Translations under genes and position numbers: made by a program
Part shown: positions 35,617-46,475 of the stretch, piece after piece
How the letters are laid out: every line of letters begins with the position of its first letter
How positions within the stretch are numbered: the stretch's first letter is position 1
Source of the DNA: Incurvaria masculella
Lineage: Eukaryota; Arthropoda; Insecta; Lepidoptera; Incurvariidae
Assembly: GCA_946894095.1 (NCBI GenBank)
Contig: OX335644.1
Coordinates: 20,875,595-20,939,594, forward strand
Direction of reading: 5' to 3'
DNA: 64,000 nucleotides
The notes under the pieces: model-generated
The model's input: only the letters and a program-made list of their open reading frames with translations
Told to the model about the DNA's origin: nothing
Database searches by the model: none

Positions 35617-35678
35617 AACCAAGCAGAGTCTGCAATATAATGTCCTTGTGCTAACGTGCTTCTCTCTCTCTTCCTCAG

Positions 35679-35866
35679 CTCCGCGCACCGCGTGCGGCGG
35701 CGGCGGAGGCGGCGGCGGCGCGCCCAACAACCTGCCGCCGCTCGGCTTCCACCGCGTGCACGGCGAGAACGTGCGGCTGAGCCGCGACGGCGCGACCGCG
35801 CGCCGCGTCGAGTCCTTCTGCAAGGGCGTCGCGTTCAGCGCGCGGCCCGTGCGCGTCAACGAGAAG
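35679..35866 (+). CDS. neur: neuralized exon, start of NHR1
   Basis: It encodes a run of eight glycines (GGC repeat) and then PNNLPPLGFHRVHGENVRLS and SFCKGVAFSARPVRVNEK, the opening of NHR1. The acceptor is CTCAG|CT at 35678/35679 and the donor AAG|GTGAGG at 35866/35867 leaves a codon boundary. The poly-Gly tract is length-prone. Confidence 0.88.
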
Positions 35867-38800
35867 GTGAGGCGTTGTTGCCCTATCGATGGCGGTGTTG
35901 CCCCATCGATGGCGGTGTTGCCCCATCGATGGCGGTTTTGCACCATCGATGGTAGAGTTTCCCTATCGATGTAGGAGCTGCCCCATCGATGGCAGTGTTG
36001 CCCCAGAGCTGGCAGAGTTGCCCCATCGATGTAGGAACTGCTCCATCGATAGCAGTTTAACCGTGTGATAGTGACATTTACTCGAGCTACCTACGCACAC
36101 AGAACTGTCTACTTGCAGGTCACCGCCAATACAAGGACGTATCGTTTTGTAAAAACACTATTAACGCTAAATGGCCGATCAAGTGGCATTTTTATGCCAA
36201 CTCCTGTCGCCCAAGTCCTACAAAAACAACTTAAAAACAATACATTTACAGCTCGCGTAAAATACTCTGCCGGAAATACAAGATGGTTGACGTCTTGCCA
36301 TATCAACACCTCGTGGCCTCACCTTATAAACAAATACGGATTCATCGCCCATTTAGACTTTGCTTCCTTTTCAACTAATATACTGGAAAACCCTACTTAC
36401 TGTCCGTATGAGAAGGCGGTTCATTAAGAGAATTGATATCAATATTTCCCTCTTTCTTCGTGCATTGTTAGTTTAAGCAACATTGCCCTTAGCTTTGCAT
36501 CATCGTTCGATTCACGCTTCATCAAGACTTGACCGTTCCCCCTTTCCACATTCCAGGTGTGCCTCCGCTTCTCGGACATCTCGAACAACTGGAGCGGCGT
36601 GCTCCGCTTCGGCTTCACCAGCAACGACCCCGCGAACGCGGCCCACTGCCTGCCCAAGTACGCCTGCCCGGACCTCACCAACAAGCCCGGCTACTGGGCG
36701 AAGGCGCTCGCCGAGCGCTTCTGCGAGAAGGACAACATCCTCTTCTACTACGTCACCGCCGCCGGGGACGTCCACTTCGGCATCAACGGCGAGGAGAAGG
36801 GCATCTTCTTCTCGGGCGTCGACACGCGGGGCGCCCTGTGGGCCCTCCTCGACATCTACGGGAACTGCACGGCCGTCTCGTTCTGCGACCCGCGCGCGCC
36901 GCAGGCCCGCCGCTCGCTCGACGTAGACGAGAGGCTCGCGGGCAGCCTGCGATCGCTGAGCGTCGAGGACCTGCCGCCGCCGCGCCACCCGAGCCAGGTG
37001 GTGCCGCTCGCGCTGCACCGCACGCGCGGCCGCAACGTGCGCCTCATCGCCGAGCGCGGCGTCGCGGCGCGCGTCGACTCCGAGTTCTGCCAGGGCTACG
37101 TGTTCACCGCGCGCCCGATGCGGCCCGGCGAGACGCTCGTCGTGCAGATCCTCGCGACGGAGAGCGCGTACGCGGGCTCGCTCGCCGTCGGGCTGACCTC
37201 GTGCGACCCGGCGACGTTGCGGCCGTCGGAGCTGCCGGACGACGCGGAGTCGCTGCTCGACCGGCCCGAGTACTGGGTGGTGCGACGCGACGCCGCCAAC
37301 GGGCTGCGGCGCGGCGACGAGATGGCCGTGACGCTCACGGTCGACGGGGAGGTGAAGGTGAGCCGCAACGGCTCGCCGGCGGCGACCGTGATGCACGTGG
37401 ACCACTCGCTGCGGCTGTGGGCGTTCGTCGACGTGTACGGCGCGACGCAGAAGGTGCGGCTGCTGGGCGCGGTGGCGGCGGCTCCGGCTCCGGCGCAGCT
37501 GCGCGTGCAGCTCGGCAGCGGCTCGGCGCTGGGCGGCGGCGGCGGCGCGGTGCTGGTGGTGAGCCTGCCGCCGCAGGCCGGCGCGCAGAACCACGCCAAC
37601 CACCAGGCGGGGTTGACGCTCGCGAGCGCGCACTATATCGAGGTAAAAACCATTCAATTGCACATATTTAGTTCAATTCAAGTGTTCCCCCTTTTGTAGA
37701 TTTTGTTATGATTTTTGTCTATAACAAAATGTCTTGGAGTCATTAAATGCCTTGGAGCCATTTTTCCCCTTTTGCAGATATTGTTAAAATTTTTGACTTG
37801 TAATGTTAATTTTTTTTTTCCGCTGTTTGTAGAGCAAATTGTATCAAATGTGCCAACCGCACTGAATAAAAATATATAATACATTATTTTACAACACACC
37901 TATTCCTATGCCTTAAGGGCCTGGTACTAGCCAAATCGCAAAGTTAGACGAGGCACCCCAAGTTAACTAACTAAGTCTGACGATTATAAGTGTCATTCTT
38001 ACAATATATGATTCCTTGTCTAGGAATCGAACTATTTTCGTTAATGTATGTTTCCTTTTTCTATACAAAATACATTGCGGAAACGGTGTCCATTTCCGAA
38101 CTTTTTTGACTAAATGTAGAAATCTAAAAGCAAATGGATTTTTTTGTTTATGCATATATGCTGTTTTTACTTATATCTAGAAATCGAATTACTTTTAGAT
38201 TTCTAATGAGAAAAATCAACTTTTTTATTTTTATTATTATTAAAATAAATGATGGAATAAAAAAATATTAACAATCCATTATCAGTCTGGAGTTCTATTT
38301 GGATTTGCTGAAGGGTTTCACTACATATTATTACATTTGTTAAAAGGTGCATTTGTATGGCGCGAGTAGTTGGCTAGTCCTAGCGCCTTAAGCAGGTTTT
38401 TCTCCATGCATGAGCCGACTAAAGGGACAGGAAAATAGTTACGCTAGAAACCTATCACCTTGACAGCGTTGGACACAGCAGGTCACTTCCTTCAGAGCTT
38501 TGTGTTTCACAACAATGTATGCAACCCGATTAAGAAACCTACAAAGATGCACAGCTGACTAATGATGATTAATTGAAATTGAAAACAAAAGATTAGCAAA
38601 CAGCTAAATGAAGGAGATAAAGTAAATATTTTGACGCACCGTTGTTGAAACGGGGCGCCCTAATGTGTTGATCCATCAAGCAATTTGTTTACGATATGAC
38701 TGGCAACCTCGAGTTGAAGAGATTTCTGAAGGATTGGAAAACATCTTGTCCTTCTAATTTTAAAGATATTCAGATGTTTCTGTCAGTGGTCTGACCTCGC

Positions 38801-39570
38801 CGTTCTTTTGTTTCCAGCCGATGGCCAACCAATCGCAGCTCTGCCTGACGAGCCTGCCGCAACCCGTGTGGACCAATCAGGAGAGCCTCATCCAGTGCGC
38901 GTCGACCTCGCAGAACAACGCGAACAGCCAGCAGGCCATCACGGAGCTGCAGGCCCCGATCGGTCCGCCGACCAATCTGCAGACCGGTCCGACGCACGGA
39001 GTGTCCAACAGCTGCCTCGCCTCGCCGCCTATAACCTGCTCCGACCGTATGAACAACCACGCGAGTCCAATGTCCCACTCGAGTCATCAAAGCCTCCAAT
39101 ACGCCCAGAACGTGTCGCACGCTAGCTCCTCCCACGCGAGCAACGTCGCCCACCAGGTCGTGTCCCACTCGGCGCAGAATCCGCAGCACTCGAGCCAGAA
39201 CCAGCACCATTCCGGCCAGAACTCGCACCACTCCGGCCAGAACCTGTCCCATTCCGGTCAGAACCTGTCCCACTCCGGTCAGAACCTCTCCCACCTGCTG
39301 GCGCTCGGGCAGAACGGCCACGCGGCGATGGCGTCGTCGTCGCACCACCAGCCGATCTACGGCGTGATCGGCGAGCAGCTGGGCATGGGCGCGACGGGCA
39401 CCGAGTGCACGATCTGCTACGAGAACCCGATCGACAGCGTGCTGTACATGTGCGGGCACATGTGCATGTGCTACCGGTGCGCCGTGCAGCAGTGGCGGGG
39501 CAAGGGCGGCGGCCAGTGCCCGCTGTGCCGGGCGACCATCAAGGACGTCATCCGGACATATAAATCATGA
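35679..39570 (+). CDS. neur: Neuralized homologue, E3 ubiquitin ligase (N-terminus missing)
   Basis: Three exons (35679-35866, 36557-37642, 38818-39570) join in phase to give 674 residues without the start. Domain order is NHR1, NHR2, a Gln/Ser/His/Asn-rich linker and a C-terminal C3HC4 RING, the layout of Drosophila Neuralized (about 750 aa). In insects Neuralized acts at the plasma membrane and endosomes. Its NHR1 binds Delta and its RING promotes ubiquitination and endocytosis of the ligand, which activates Notch in the neighbouring cell. All junctions use GT-AG. The first visible exon begins at an acceptor with a CTCTCTCTCTTCCTCAG tract in phase 2, so about 80-100 N-terminal residues lie in one or more exons upstream that I could not find. 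Exons are extremely GC-rich at third positions while introns are AT-rich. Confidence 0.93.
35867..36556 (+). other. neuralized intron with minisatellite
   Basis: A 690-bp intron. Its first 190 bp hold the 20-bp ATCGAT array. The remainder contains a 120-codon open frame (36065-36427) with no recognisable motif, which I regard as chance. The acceptor is TTTCCACATTCCAG. Confidence 0.75.
35881..36055. repeat. 20-bp minisatellite with eight ATCGAT sites
   Basis: Nine head-to-tail units, consensus CCCCATCGATGGCGGTGTTG, exactly 20 bp each with no length variation. ATCGAT is kept in eight of the nine units, while the rest of the unit changes (GGTAGAG, GTAGGAG, GGCAGTG). It starts 14 bp after the splice donor. 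Confidence 0.92.
36557..37642 (+). CDS. neur: neuralized exon, rest of NHR1 and NHR2
   Basis: It encodes 362 residues. The first ~120 finish NHR1 (FSDISNNWSGVLRFGFTSND, CPDLTNKPGYWAKAL, YYVTAAGDVHFGING, DTRGALWALLDIYGNC). After a short linker NHR2 starts with VPLALHRTRGRNVRLIAERG and ends near SLRLWAFVDVYGATQKVRLL. The exon ends GAG|GTAAAA on a codon boundary. The antisense frame is also open for 383 codons, a by-product of the high GC3. Confidence 0.93.
37643..38817 (+). other. neuralized intron
   Basis: A 1,175-bp AT-rich intron between NHR2 and the linker/RING exon. It holds no repeat of the families catalogued here, which is unusual for this window. The acceptor is CGTTCTTTTGTTTCCAG. Confidence 0.8.
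38818..39570 (+). CDS. neur: neuralized last exon, linker and RING finger
   Basis: It encodes 250 residues and the stop TGA. The linker is rich in S, H, Q and N and contains a repeated SGQNLSH/HSGQN unit (five copies between about 39190 and 39300), so it is probably disordered. The RING is CTICYENPIDSVLYMCGHMC, CYRCAVQQW, CPLCRATI, giving C3HC4 ligands, and ends IRTYKS as in the family. RINGs of this type recruit the E2 enzyme. Confidence 0.94.
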   Translation, partial: PMANQSQLCLTSLPQPVWTNQESLIQCASTSQNNANSQQAITELQAPIGPPTNLQTGPTHGVSNSCLASPPITCSDRMNNHASPMSHSSHQSLQYAQNVSHASSSHASNVAHQVVSHSAQNPQHSSQNQHHSGQNSHHSGQNLSHSGQNLSHSGQNLSHLLALGQNGHAAMASSSHHQPIYGVIGEQLGMGATGTECTICYENPIDSVLYMCGHMCMCYRCAVQQWRGKGGGQCPLCRATIKDVIRTYKS

Positions 39571-39885
39571 TGCGTTTGAAAATGGAATTCGTTGACGTGT
39601 CTTTTGTTTCAACTGTTTATTTTCCTCGTTGGAAAGGCGAGGGCCGTTTGAAAATCGAATTCGTTGACATGTCTTTTTTTTTCAATTTTTTCTCAATGAT
39701 AAGACGAGAGCCGCCGCGCCTGTGCTCGGTATTGACGGATCGTCCGAATGTCAAGTCATGATTCGTTTGAAAATGGAATTAGGGGGCCTGTATTTCTTCT
39801 TTCGTTTATTCACCTCAATGGAAAGGCAAGGGCTGCCGCGCCTGAGCTTGATTTTGACAGATACCACTGCGATACTTCTCAAATT
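39571..39885 (+). repeat. Triplicated 3' UTR segment after neuralized stop
   Basis: Three imperfect units of about 75-115 bp begin CGTTTGAAAATGGAATTCG (39573), CGTTTGAAAATCGAATTCG (39647) and CGTTTGAAAATGGAATTA (39762). Each has a T-rich middle and a GGAAAGGC/GATAAGAC(G) AGGGCCG-type end. The stop codon lies 3 bp before unit 1, and the ATCATGAT/GTCATGAT lead-in is duplicated with it. Confidence 0.7.
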
Positions 39886-41180
39886 ACTAGTTAGATCAGG
39901 AGCATTTGGTTCGATAAGTTAAATGGTTTGGAGTCGAAAAAGTATGAAATTGTTACATGTTAGAGCATATTGTACAATTATTTTTTTTAATACTAGAAAA
40001 AGATTATTCTGTCAACAAGCATTTGATGTTTAAAAAATACAGCATATCCTGTAAAAGTCACACGAACAATGTCACTATCAATCGATTGGTTATTCGTACA
40101 AGTGTGACTACTTATTTTTAATGTAATTTGCCAGTACTTCTATGTAGGACAAGTAGGAAGGTATATTGAAAAGTATAGATAAAATATAGCTAGCTATGTG
40201 CATCGAATTTCTTTAACGTGCTTTAATATGAAGACTAGTACGCATTTAAACTGAATGTTCAGGGGTAATTATAGTATTAGACTAGTAAAGGCTATTGGAG
40301 AATGTATTCTTATCGGTGAATTATGAACATGACTAGTAAATTAGGGATTAATAATACCTCATTGCGACCGCTGTTGACAGGATTGCAATTTGATTGTCAA
40401 TTTTGACAGGTCATAACAAACTAATGATACGTCCATAGGTATGATTGTTAAAATGATTCCAAAAATTAAATTTAAGCTGAACTAGTTTAAGAACCGTACG
40501 GAACAATATGAATTGCAAAAAATGCACAGTCACGTATTTTCATGTTGTTACATCAGAAGAGATAGAGACAAATTCGAGATCACTTTGTCATATTGATGTC
40601 GGCCTTGGAGTGAACATGAAAATACATAACAGTATATTTTTGTAGATTTTTTTCTTGCAAACTTATTTATTTAACTAAGTCACATACTTGTTGAAAAAAA
40701 AGCACACATTTTGTTCGTCTAGTATCCGTATATGCTCATATTGTATGTAGAAATATAATATTCAGAATGGTTCTGCACATTGTGGGGTTATTTCTGACGT
40801 CGAAATGGAAAACATCTGATGATTTTGGAGAAACTCCAAAAAAAATATTCATGTCATACATACATACTTTTTAATTTGTAAACTTAAAAAAGTACCATGA
40901 CATTTTTGGTTTCCTCCATAATTTGTAGAATTCGTTCATTTTGGCCTCCAAAATAACCACCCAAGTTTGCGAAAACCTTGGCAGAATCACCCTGCTTACA
41001 AAATGTATCTCTGTTTAGACCTTAAAAACCTGGTACCCTTCCGCTCCATGTGGTACAAATCTACAGATAGTTCCTAAAACTCCAGTTTTAAAGTGACCAT
41101 CTCCTGACACCTCAAGAATCTCTAGCACGGGGCCGGTATACATAGTGCTACTTAGCTCTGTGGCCAGACTCTGTAACTAT
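39886..41180 (+). other. AT-rich presumed neuralized 3' UTR / intergenic
   Basis: No ORF and no catalogued repeat. No AATAAA occurs between the stop codon and 41184, so if the transcript uses the canonical signal the 3' UTR could be about 1.6 kb long. Confidence 0.4.
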
Positions 41181-41470
41181 CAGAATAAAATAACTAAGTA
41201 TTCCGGAATAAACTTTTTGAAAGACAGGAATAAACTTGTTAGTCCAGAATAAACTAACTTGATAGTCTGGAATAACTAACTTGATAGTCCGGAATAAACT
41301 AATTTCATAGAATAACTAACTCGACAATCAGATTTTCCAAAGAAAGTAAAGTTCATGGTCCGGGCTAAACTTACTTATCGTCTGGAATAAACTAATCTGA
41401 TAGGCCGGAATAAAGGAACTTGATATTCACGAATAAACTAACTTGATAGTCAAGAATCAAGACATATAAC
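41181..41470. repeat. Degenerate tandem array containing AATAAA signals
   Basis: Irregular ~22-28 bp units of the form CCGGAATAAACTAACTTGAT + AGT. At least eight copies of AATAAA lie on the plus strand within 290 bp (first at 41184-41189), with decayed units in between (GGAATAACTAAC). Confidence 0.8.
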
Positions 41471-42368
41471 CAAATTGTAACTCTACTAGCTTGATAGCTT
41501 GAATTCTGGAATACACCATTAGTGAAGATGCGTCCTAGATTATTCTGAATCTTTTGAACTGATTTTTTGTGATGATAGTTTGTAGACATTAAAACACATA
41601 TCTTAATGGACAATATAATTTGAAACCTCAATTTGTGGGGTCGAAATGAAATGGATACAAATCTATTTCATAAGTTTACTGTGGTACACGGCTAAGTTTA
41701 TAAACTATTAACTTTTAAGCTATTTATTGCAACAATATTATCGGCTTCGAGAAAAAAAATATAATATAAATATTTTAAGCTAAGGAAAACTTTTACACCA
41801 AATTTAAGGAGCCAGTTTTCTTTACAGTGTGTACGAAAGATAAGTTAAGTGTAAGTTAATATAATTTGTAAATAATTATTTCTTATTAATTATTATTAGT
41901 TATATCCGAATTGGTGCCCCTCCAGAAAGATGTGAATTTTTCTTTATTACATAATGAATATGTTTTTTTTTCTTGGTTCCCGGAATGACTTGACCAGCCA
42001 CTTTGTTTTAATTCATAATCATTGTCATAATAGATTTTTGAGGAACGGAAGCCAAATATGATGCGTTGTGGATTTTTGTAAATATGGCATTGTTAAAAAA
42101 AATTATGCGGCCAAAGTATCTTTCTCTTTTTTATATTGGGTAAAGAAGAAGATGGAATTGAACGGGAAGGCGAATTTAAAGGAGTTTCAGTTCAGAAAGC
42201 ATACTTTGGTCTCTATGTACAGCGTTATATCTCTAGTCGGATTTAGTAACTTATTATTGATATCAAAATGGCAATTTTTTTTTTTGATATTTTGAAAATG
42301 GGTTTGTTGAATTTAGGTTAAGTTTTCCAATAAAATATCGATCAATCATTTCTCTTGTTTTATTAACT
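41471..42368. other. Intergenic, AT-rich, nothing recognised
   Basis: No gene or catalogued repeat. Poly-T runs occur at 41960 and 42270. Confidence 0.5.
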
Positions 42369-42586
42369 ACTAGCTGAGGTCGATAAATGTCGATTCAGAC
42401 TGATGTCGGGCTGAACCTAATATTTTATGTTATATGAGTTCCCCATACAATCTCATCGCCCTTTACACCATCTTTGAGTTTAATTTTCACCATAAAAGCC
42501 TAGATCCTTTCGCAAGGTACCAAATTACATTAAAATACGTAACAAACGGACAGAGTAACTTTCGCATTTATAATATTAGTATGAAA
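42369..42586 (-). mobile_element. Helitron-like repeat (family C)
   Basis: The minus strand starts near ATACTAATATTATAAATGCG, passes AAGTTACTCTGTCCG and TTATGGTGAAAATTAAACTC, and ends CAGCTAGT. It is the same family as 62261-62536. The CTAG-T end fits a Helitron 3' terminus. It is non-coding and non-autonomous. Confidence 0.55.
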
Positions 42587-42599
42587 GTATAAATTTCTG

Positions 42600-42725
42600 C
42601 TTTAACTAATGAAAGAAAGACAGAAATCCATGGAATTATTATATATAATCATACAAGGAATATGGGGGATTGAACCTATGAACTTATATGAAGCAAGGCC
42701 CCGCGCTCCTGAGCTACATCTGTCA
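42600..42725 (-). mobile_element. SINE family A head fragment, degraded
   Basis: The minus strand keeps AGGAGCGCGGGGCCTTGC, a box B-like TAGGTTCAATCCCCC and TGTCTTTCTTTC. The remainder is lost. Confidence 0.45.
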
Positions 42726-42962
42726 GGAGGGTCTTTCTAAATTCTACAGCATGAGTATCCTTACATAAAACAGATTTTAGATTACTACATTGACCATTAC
42801 ATTGACACATGCTTGCTTACCTAAGATTACGATTTACGATCCTCTGCTTGACATTCGCGACATTTTCTGTTCTTGTTACGCAATTTGAAAGGATGGAGTA
42901 AGCACAGGAATTTTGATTAAAAAAACCTTATGAAATACCAAGTGAATATGTAAAAACATTCA

Positions 42963-43070
42963 ACTGTATTCATTGTGCGGACTAACTTCCGCCGGACTAA
43001 ACCGGTTTTTGTATGGTTAGTCAGGTGCTAATCTCGTACTAAGTTTTGACAAGTGCTCTTTGAATACGAC
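42963..43070. mobile_element. MITE family M1, copy 3
   Basis: AACTGTATTCATTGTGCGGA at one end and GCTCTTTGAATACGAC at the other, with inner GGACTAACTTCCGCCGGACT matching the GGACTAA/CCGCC segments of the copy at 10584. Confidence 0.55.
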
Positions 43071-45264
43071 TTTAAGTTACTTCTTTACATCCAAAAGCAT
43101 AGAGTGGAATAAAAAAATATATTCTGACTTATTACTCTTTCACTGTATATACCTGTTAATATAATTAAAGTTTCTATGCAGTTGAATCCACCAATGCATT
43201 TATACATTCTTATTTCGATTGCGCTTTCAACGATGCATTATTACATGTTTGTTTAACTTATTGCTTTCAACTCAAAATTCATCCATCAAAGATTCGCTGA
43301 ATCCGGCGCGAAAAACGCATACAAATTAGTAGTCATAAAATCGGAAATTAAATGCTGCCAACCTTGCTGACTATAGACAAACCGTACGTTCCGATATGCG
43401 TACATTGGAAAAATCGCAGAGATTTCGAATACAATGAATACTTGTGTTCCTATTTGATATTACTGCCACATTACTGCTCATAGCCTTAGATGAAAAAGAA
43501 TGGATACGGTACCTCCATACTGACGATAGTTCAAAAGCGTTCCTATTTTTAAAAAAACTCACACACCTATACTTTTACATGCACACCAAACTCTACTACG
43601 TAAAGGGTAATAGAGCAGGACCAAGGTATAAGGAAATGCATCATGCGAAAAAGTCACAAATAGATTCATCTAATCGCGGAAGAATGAAATGAGACAACAA
43701 TTTCCTTAAATTGAATTAGTTATAGCATGAGAAAAAGGTATGGTGAGATTTGTGACATCTGGATGAGATATAGTGCATAATTCATCCTAATCCATCATGA
43801 CACATCAACGATGCGCGCATGCTAATCCCTTTGACCAGGATGGCGCGTCAAAACTAAATGAAAATGAAAGTGAAAACGGCAGGGTTGCCAAAAATTATCA
43901 CAAAAATAAATAACAATATATATATTGTACATTAAAATATTAAGGTTCCTATTTTGTGATAGTGGTCAGAACAAGTAGTACCATAATTGTATAGTTAACA
44001 AGGCATCAAATAATCTTTTCGCGAATTTGCAAGCAGGAAAATGAAAAAAATATTAATGGAATCATTCTTTAAACCGTCGTTTTTCTGAGTAAAAAATCAT
44101 CGATATTAAGGATAAATTAATAAAGTCGAATATACACAATTTGTAAATATTGAAATCATAAAATAAAATAAACACAAAGAGGGAATCATTAATGTATTGC
44201 AAGTATGGGTCAAACATTGCAAAACAAATAATATTGATTATTCTTGAATTGTCCATGTTTGCATTTTATGCATTTAAAAATTTCGTTCAATGCGTTTTAG
44301 ATGCTAAAAAATTGTCCAAAAAATAGTCAGTACAGTGTTATGTAAAACCTGTTGATGATTATTGCCGTTCGCCGTAAATGTGTGATGGTATTTTGATAAA
44401 CCACTAAGTTCTTTCTTTTTACAATTTTTTTAATTTCCTTCAAATAGGTTCAGTTTATTACGCTTTTGTCCTTTTGTCGCGGCTTTAATCCCCGGATTGG
44501 CTTTATGTATATGATAAAGTTTTTCATTTACATATTTTTCGATAATAGCCCTAAGAAGATGGAGTCTATGATTAAATATAGCAGGTTGAAGAAATGAATA
44601 CTCATTCAATGACAAAATGACATTTGAGCCAAGAAACGACTTGAGAATTTTAATCTTTATGGAAACGAGCTGTCTGTCAGATGTAATATTTTGACCATTT
44701 TCAAGGATGTACCTTTTATCACAGCCTCAGAACTAAGACATATTATACTAACATCCTAAACGATATTACACAAAATAATAAACAGTACGTAGACTATTGT
44801 TTTGTGGCAGCCCTACTTGTTTTTAAAATAAAATTTAGTTCAATATATAATACTGAAATGAAAACAAAAATAAAAATCGAACTGACAATTTAAGTTTGCT
44901 TGTGCCAATCCTGTTTGCGCCTTTACAACACATAAAAGGTTTCAGGTCAACTAAACTAAAAATATACTGAATATGCTTGTAATTACACATGGAAAGTCAT
45001 TCCATTGCTCTTGTTGTGCTTATTAGTGTTATTTCGACATTTGTCAACCACACAAGACATTTTGAAGGCATTTTGTTGATATTTTGAAATCTTTCCCAAC
45101 TGACGCGCATGGATTGACATTTGACACCGACTGAGAGCATATGAGCTGACTTAGCGTATTTTTGACGGACCGTAAAATTTTTTTAGTCCCCTATCCATTC
45201 CTTTTTCGTCTAAGCTCATAGCCACAATTACACGATATAAAATCGGAACGAATTTGAGCAGACA
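43071..45264. other. Intergenic, AT-rich, no supported gene
   Basis: Open frames of up to 82 codons lack motifs. CCAACCTTGCTGACTATAGA (43359) also occurs in similar form inside the MITE at 53526-53674, suggesting a degraded copy at 43355-43385. Confidence 0.45.
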
Positions 45265-45968
45265 TATGTTTCAGAGCCTAACCTAACTACCTCGAAAATG
45301 CCTTGTAAGTCCCGAGAGTGGTTATTTCAGGCCTAGAATTTTCTAACGAGACTAACAAACGGCGAAAGGCCTTCGTTATTTCAGAATAAAAGTGCATACG
45401 ATCAGAGTACGACAGATAAACACGCTTAATGACAGCCATCTGACAGCGTACACGGCGCACATGCTCTCAACCGTGCCCGCTTTGCAGGATCTGTGTGCGG
45501 GCTAGAATCACGTCCCTTATATCAACTTGACGTTTACGGGACTGAATGTAAGCAATTCGGAACGGTCGTGTACGCGTACTTTGTTGCAATCTCTGCAATA
45601 TACGCATTTAGTAACGCAGTGAAAGAAGGAGTAGCACGTAAACACTTACCCTCCGTTCCGAAATGCGTTCCAAATTGTTCATATTCACTCCTGTGAACGT
45701 CATTTTGACATAAGGGACGTGACTCTTGACCGCACACAGATCGTACAAAGCGCGCACGGTTGAGAGCATGTGCGCCGTGTACGCTGTCAAATTACTGTCA
45801 TCGAGCTATCATTAAGCGTGTTTATCTGTAGTACTCTGATCGTGTGCACTTGTATTCCGAAATAACGAAGGCTTTTTGGAGTTTGTTAGACCAGTTACAC
45901 AATTCTCGGCCTGGAATAACCACTCTCAAGGCATTTTCCAGGTAGTTAGGTTAGGCTCTGACACATAT
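45265..45968. mobile_element. Large foldback element, ~300-bp arms
   Basis: The left arm 45265-45565 starts CATATGTTTCAGAGCCTAAC and the right arm ends GTTAGGCTCTGACACATATG. The arms pair along nearly their whole length with about 85% identity by eye, leaving only ~85 bp in the middle. The terminal CCTAACCTAACTACCT is conserved at both ends. No transposase is present, so this is a MITE or foldback element. Confidence 0.85.
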
Positions 45969-46252
45969 GATTTTTCATTTTAATTTGTTTATTTAGGATA
46001 AAACATAGAGAGAAATACATAACACATTAATAACGGCATTAAGAAATACATAACACCCTCCACTAAGTTTCCCTCTGGAACATAAAATAATATTGATGCT
46101 ACAGAAGAGTAATCATAAACAGAAAATTAACGAGACAGAAACATGTTTGTAACAGAAAAACAGAACGAGTAAAAGAAAATAATTTGAGGTAACATAAAAA
46201 AACAATTGCATGTAATTGAAGGCAATTAATCAAACTCAACTTTTTTTACTTA

Positions 46253-46292
46253 ATTATCGAGAGCTTACTCTTAAAGTAAGCTCTCGATAATG
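46253..46292. repeat. Perfect hairpin, 18-bp arms
   Basis: ATTATCGAGAGCTTACT, then the central CTTAA, then AGTAAGCTCTCGATAAT. The arms match perfectly with a minimal loop. It stands alone and is not followed by a T-run that would suggest a pol III terminator. Confidence 0.8.
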
Positions 46293-46475
46293 TCTTTCAA
46301 TTCATAATACATACATTTAAACGATCCACAGTATTATTAACTTTTTCACTAACTCTTGGACTATTACATTATAAATACTACAAAAATCTTAAAACATATA
46401 TGTATACTCGGTAACAATATTATGTTGACCGTATCGTCCTTTCGACAAGAACCAGCCCCCATCTATATCGTGTCT

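Noticed and set aside
36065..36427. 120-codon ORF in the neuralized intron
   Set aside because: It lies between two in-phase exons of a conserved domain (NHR1), has no recognisable motif and ends before the acceptor.
36512..37663. 383-codon minus-strand ORF and 380-codon alternative plus-strand frame over the neuralized exon
   Set aside because: Both are by-products of extreme GC3 in the true exon. They are Arg/Ala/His-rich and lack domains, while the third frame encodes clear NHR domains.
45493..45790. Overlapping ORFs on both strands of about 60-67 codons with similar peptides (CGLESRPLYQ / CGQESRPLCQ)
   Set aside because: They mirror each other because they lie in the two arms of a foldback element.
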